This document shows positions 63,375-64,000 of a stretch of DNA of 64,000 nt, piece after piece (position 1 is the stretch's first letter; every line of letters begins with the position of its first letter). Under the pieces are notes generated by a model. That model worked only from the letters and a program-made list of their open reading frames with translations. It was not told where the DNA came from and searched no databases. Source of the DNA: JAEZDC01 sp036676415 (GTDB lineage Bacteria > Bacteroidota > Bacteroidia > Chitinophagales > Chitinophagaceae); assembly GCA_036676415.1 (NCBI GenBank), contig JAKFCX010000017.1, forward strand, positions 1 through 64,000, written 5' to 3'. The position numbers and the translations under genes were made by a program.

Positions 63375-63599
63375 ATGAGCCAGGCATTTGTAAAAGAAGG
63401 TGACGAGCAGTGGTTGGGTGATATCGATCCAACCATAAGAGCATTGATCAATTACTTAACCCGTGAGAACAACGGCATAAGGGTTTACGAGCAGAAGCAA
63501 TTTGTTGATCCCAAAACAGGTAAAGAAGTATATGTGATGAGTAATGGACTCTCGTACTCAAAAGACATGGATGGAAGATGGGAGATTGTTGGATTATAA
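63375..63599 (+). CDS. Small hypothetical protein (74 aa)
   Basis: A soluble acidic protein starting MSQAFVKEGDEQWLGDIDPT and ending SKDMDGRWEIVGL. The longer open frame upstream runs antisense into the barrel gene, so the ATG at 63375 is chosen. Family not recognised; the N-terminal pattern is seen in small Bacteroidota conserved proteins. Confidence 0.65.
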   Translation: MSQAFVKEGDEQWLGDIDPTIRALINYLTRENNGIRVYEQKQFVDPKTGKEVYVMSNGLSYSKDMDGRWEIVGL

Positions 63600-63704
63600 A
63601 TTAAAAAAGCCCTTCCTGCTTGACGATTTCCCAAGGATATCCTCACACGCTCATGTAAATACAATTTATTTAACTTACAGATTTTTGATCTTACCTTTCA
63701 TTGA

Positions 63705-64000
63705 ATGATACATATTAAACATCTTTTGCTCTTGCTGATTTGTGTTGTATTTTTCTCATATAGTTCAGCACAAAAATATTATGATGTAATAGATTCTTTC
63801 ATGGTGAGCAAGTTTATTATTTCTAATAAAACAAGCGTTATTGATACCGCTTTTTTGAATTTTAAAAAAGTAAAATATCCAGAATTTTGTATAGCGGAAA
63901 TCAGGCAAAATTTTATTAGAACGGATGTCGTAGAATATCCGCTATGCCCGTCTCGAATTATTTTGTACGGTCAATCTACGAGGAACAATCTCCATGTGTT
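63705..64000 (+). CDS. Secreted protein, N-terminal part (partial)
   Basis: An ATG at 63705 opens a frame that runs off the window end. It codes for a signal peptide (HLLLLLICVVFFSYSSAQ) and at least 75 further residues, among them a CIAEIRQNF segment and YPLCPSR. No family recognised; the gene is cut by the window edge. Confidence 0.6.
   Translation, partial: MIHIKHLLLLLICVVFFSYSSAQKYYDVIDSFMVSKFIISNKTSVIDTAFLNFKKVKYPEFCIAEIRQNFIRTDVVEYPLCPSRIILYGQSTRNNLHV

Overview
The window looks like chromosomal DNA from a Bacteroidota bacterium, most likely of the Chitinophagaceae or a close relative. The grounds are protein families largely confined to that phylum (PorW/SprE of the type IX secretion system, type A and type B T9SS sorting domains, UpxY antiterminator, an AtpZ/AtpI pair, DUF6702, OMP beta-barrel proteins with a carboxypeptidase-like domain), AT-rich DNA, near absence of Shine-Dalgarno sequences, and TAnnTTTG-type -7 promoter boxes. 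I see no rRNA, tRNA, CRISPR array, transposase, integrase or prophage. The stretch is densely coded; no gap between genes exceeds about 300 bases.

Layout. 1-12.9 kb holds housekeeping and envelope genes: ispH, small secreted proteins, an M1 peptidase, a PAS histidine kinase, a penicillin-acylase family hydrolase, a run of very small proteins, YceI and sucC. 13-24 kb is a cell-surface block: a DGT-repeat T9SS cargo, a SprT-like protease, an AtpZ/AtpI pair with a peptidase-less M23-type stalk protein, porW, a class A penicillin-binding protein and mtaB. 24-34.6 kb mixes an Mrp-type Fe-S carrier, an OmpA lipoprotein, a two-component pair, an RRM protein, a dihaem cytochrome, two Crp/Fnr regulator plus membrane-protein pairs and an AI-2E family permease. 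34.7-41.2 kb has an overlapping phosphatase/lipid-kinase pair and a PIG-L deacetylase, small membrane protein and sodium symporter operon.

41.2-50.8 kb (minus strand) is an exopolysaccharide locus: wza and wzc-like export genes, a strong terminator, then upxY, a flippase, a polysaccharide deacetylase, two glycosyltransferases and a WcaJ-type initiating transferase. It is bordered by a T9SS type B surface protein, an OafA-like acyltransferase, a GH10 xylanase and an O-antigen ligase/polymerase family protein, so 41-58 kb is largely about making, modifying and cutting glycans. The right end has an M48 protease, an AraC regulator, a TonB-dependent-receptor-like barrel protein and a truncated secreted protein.

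No clearly new defence or mobile system was found. The most unusual items are a membrane protein with one intact and one decayed cysteine-phosphatase domain overlapping a polyprenol/diacylglycerol kinase gene; -7 boxes that abut start codons and imply leaderless mRNAs; similar TTG-N8-CAA dyads between two Crp/Fnr genes and their membrane-protein partners; a hairpin next to one of the few Shine-Dalgarno sequences; small membrane ORFs of 39 and 48 residues; and several dispersed non-coding repeats.
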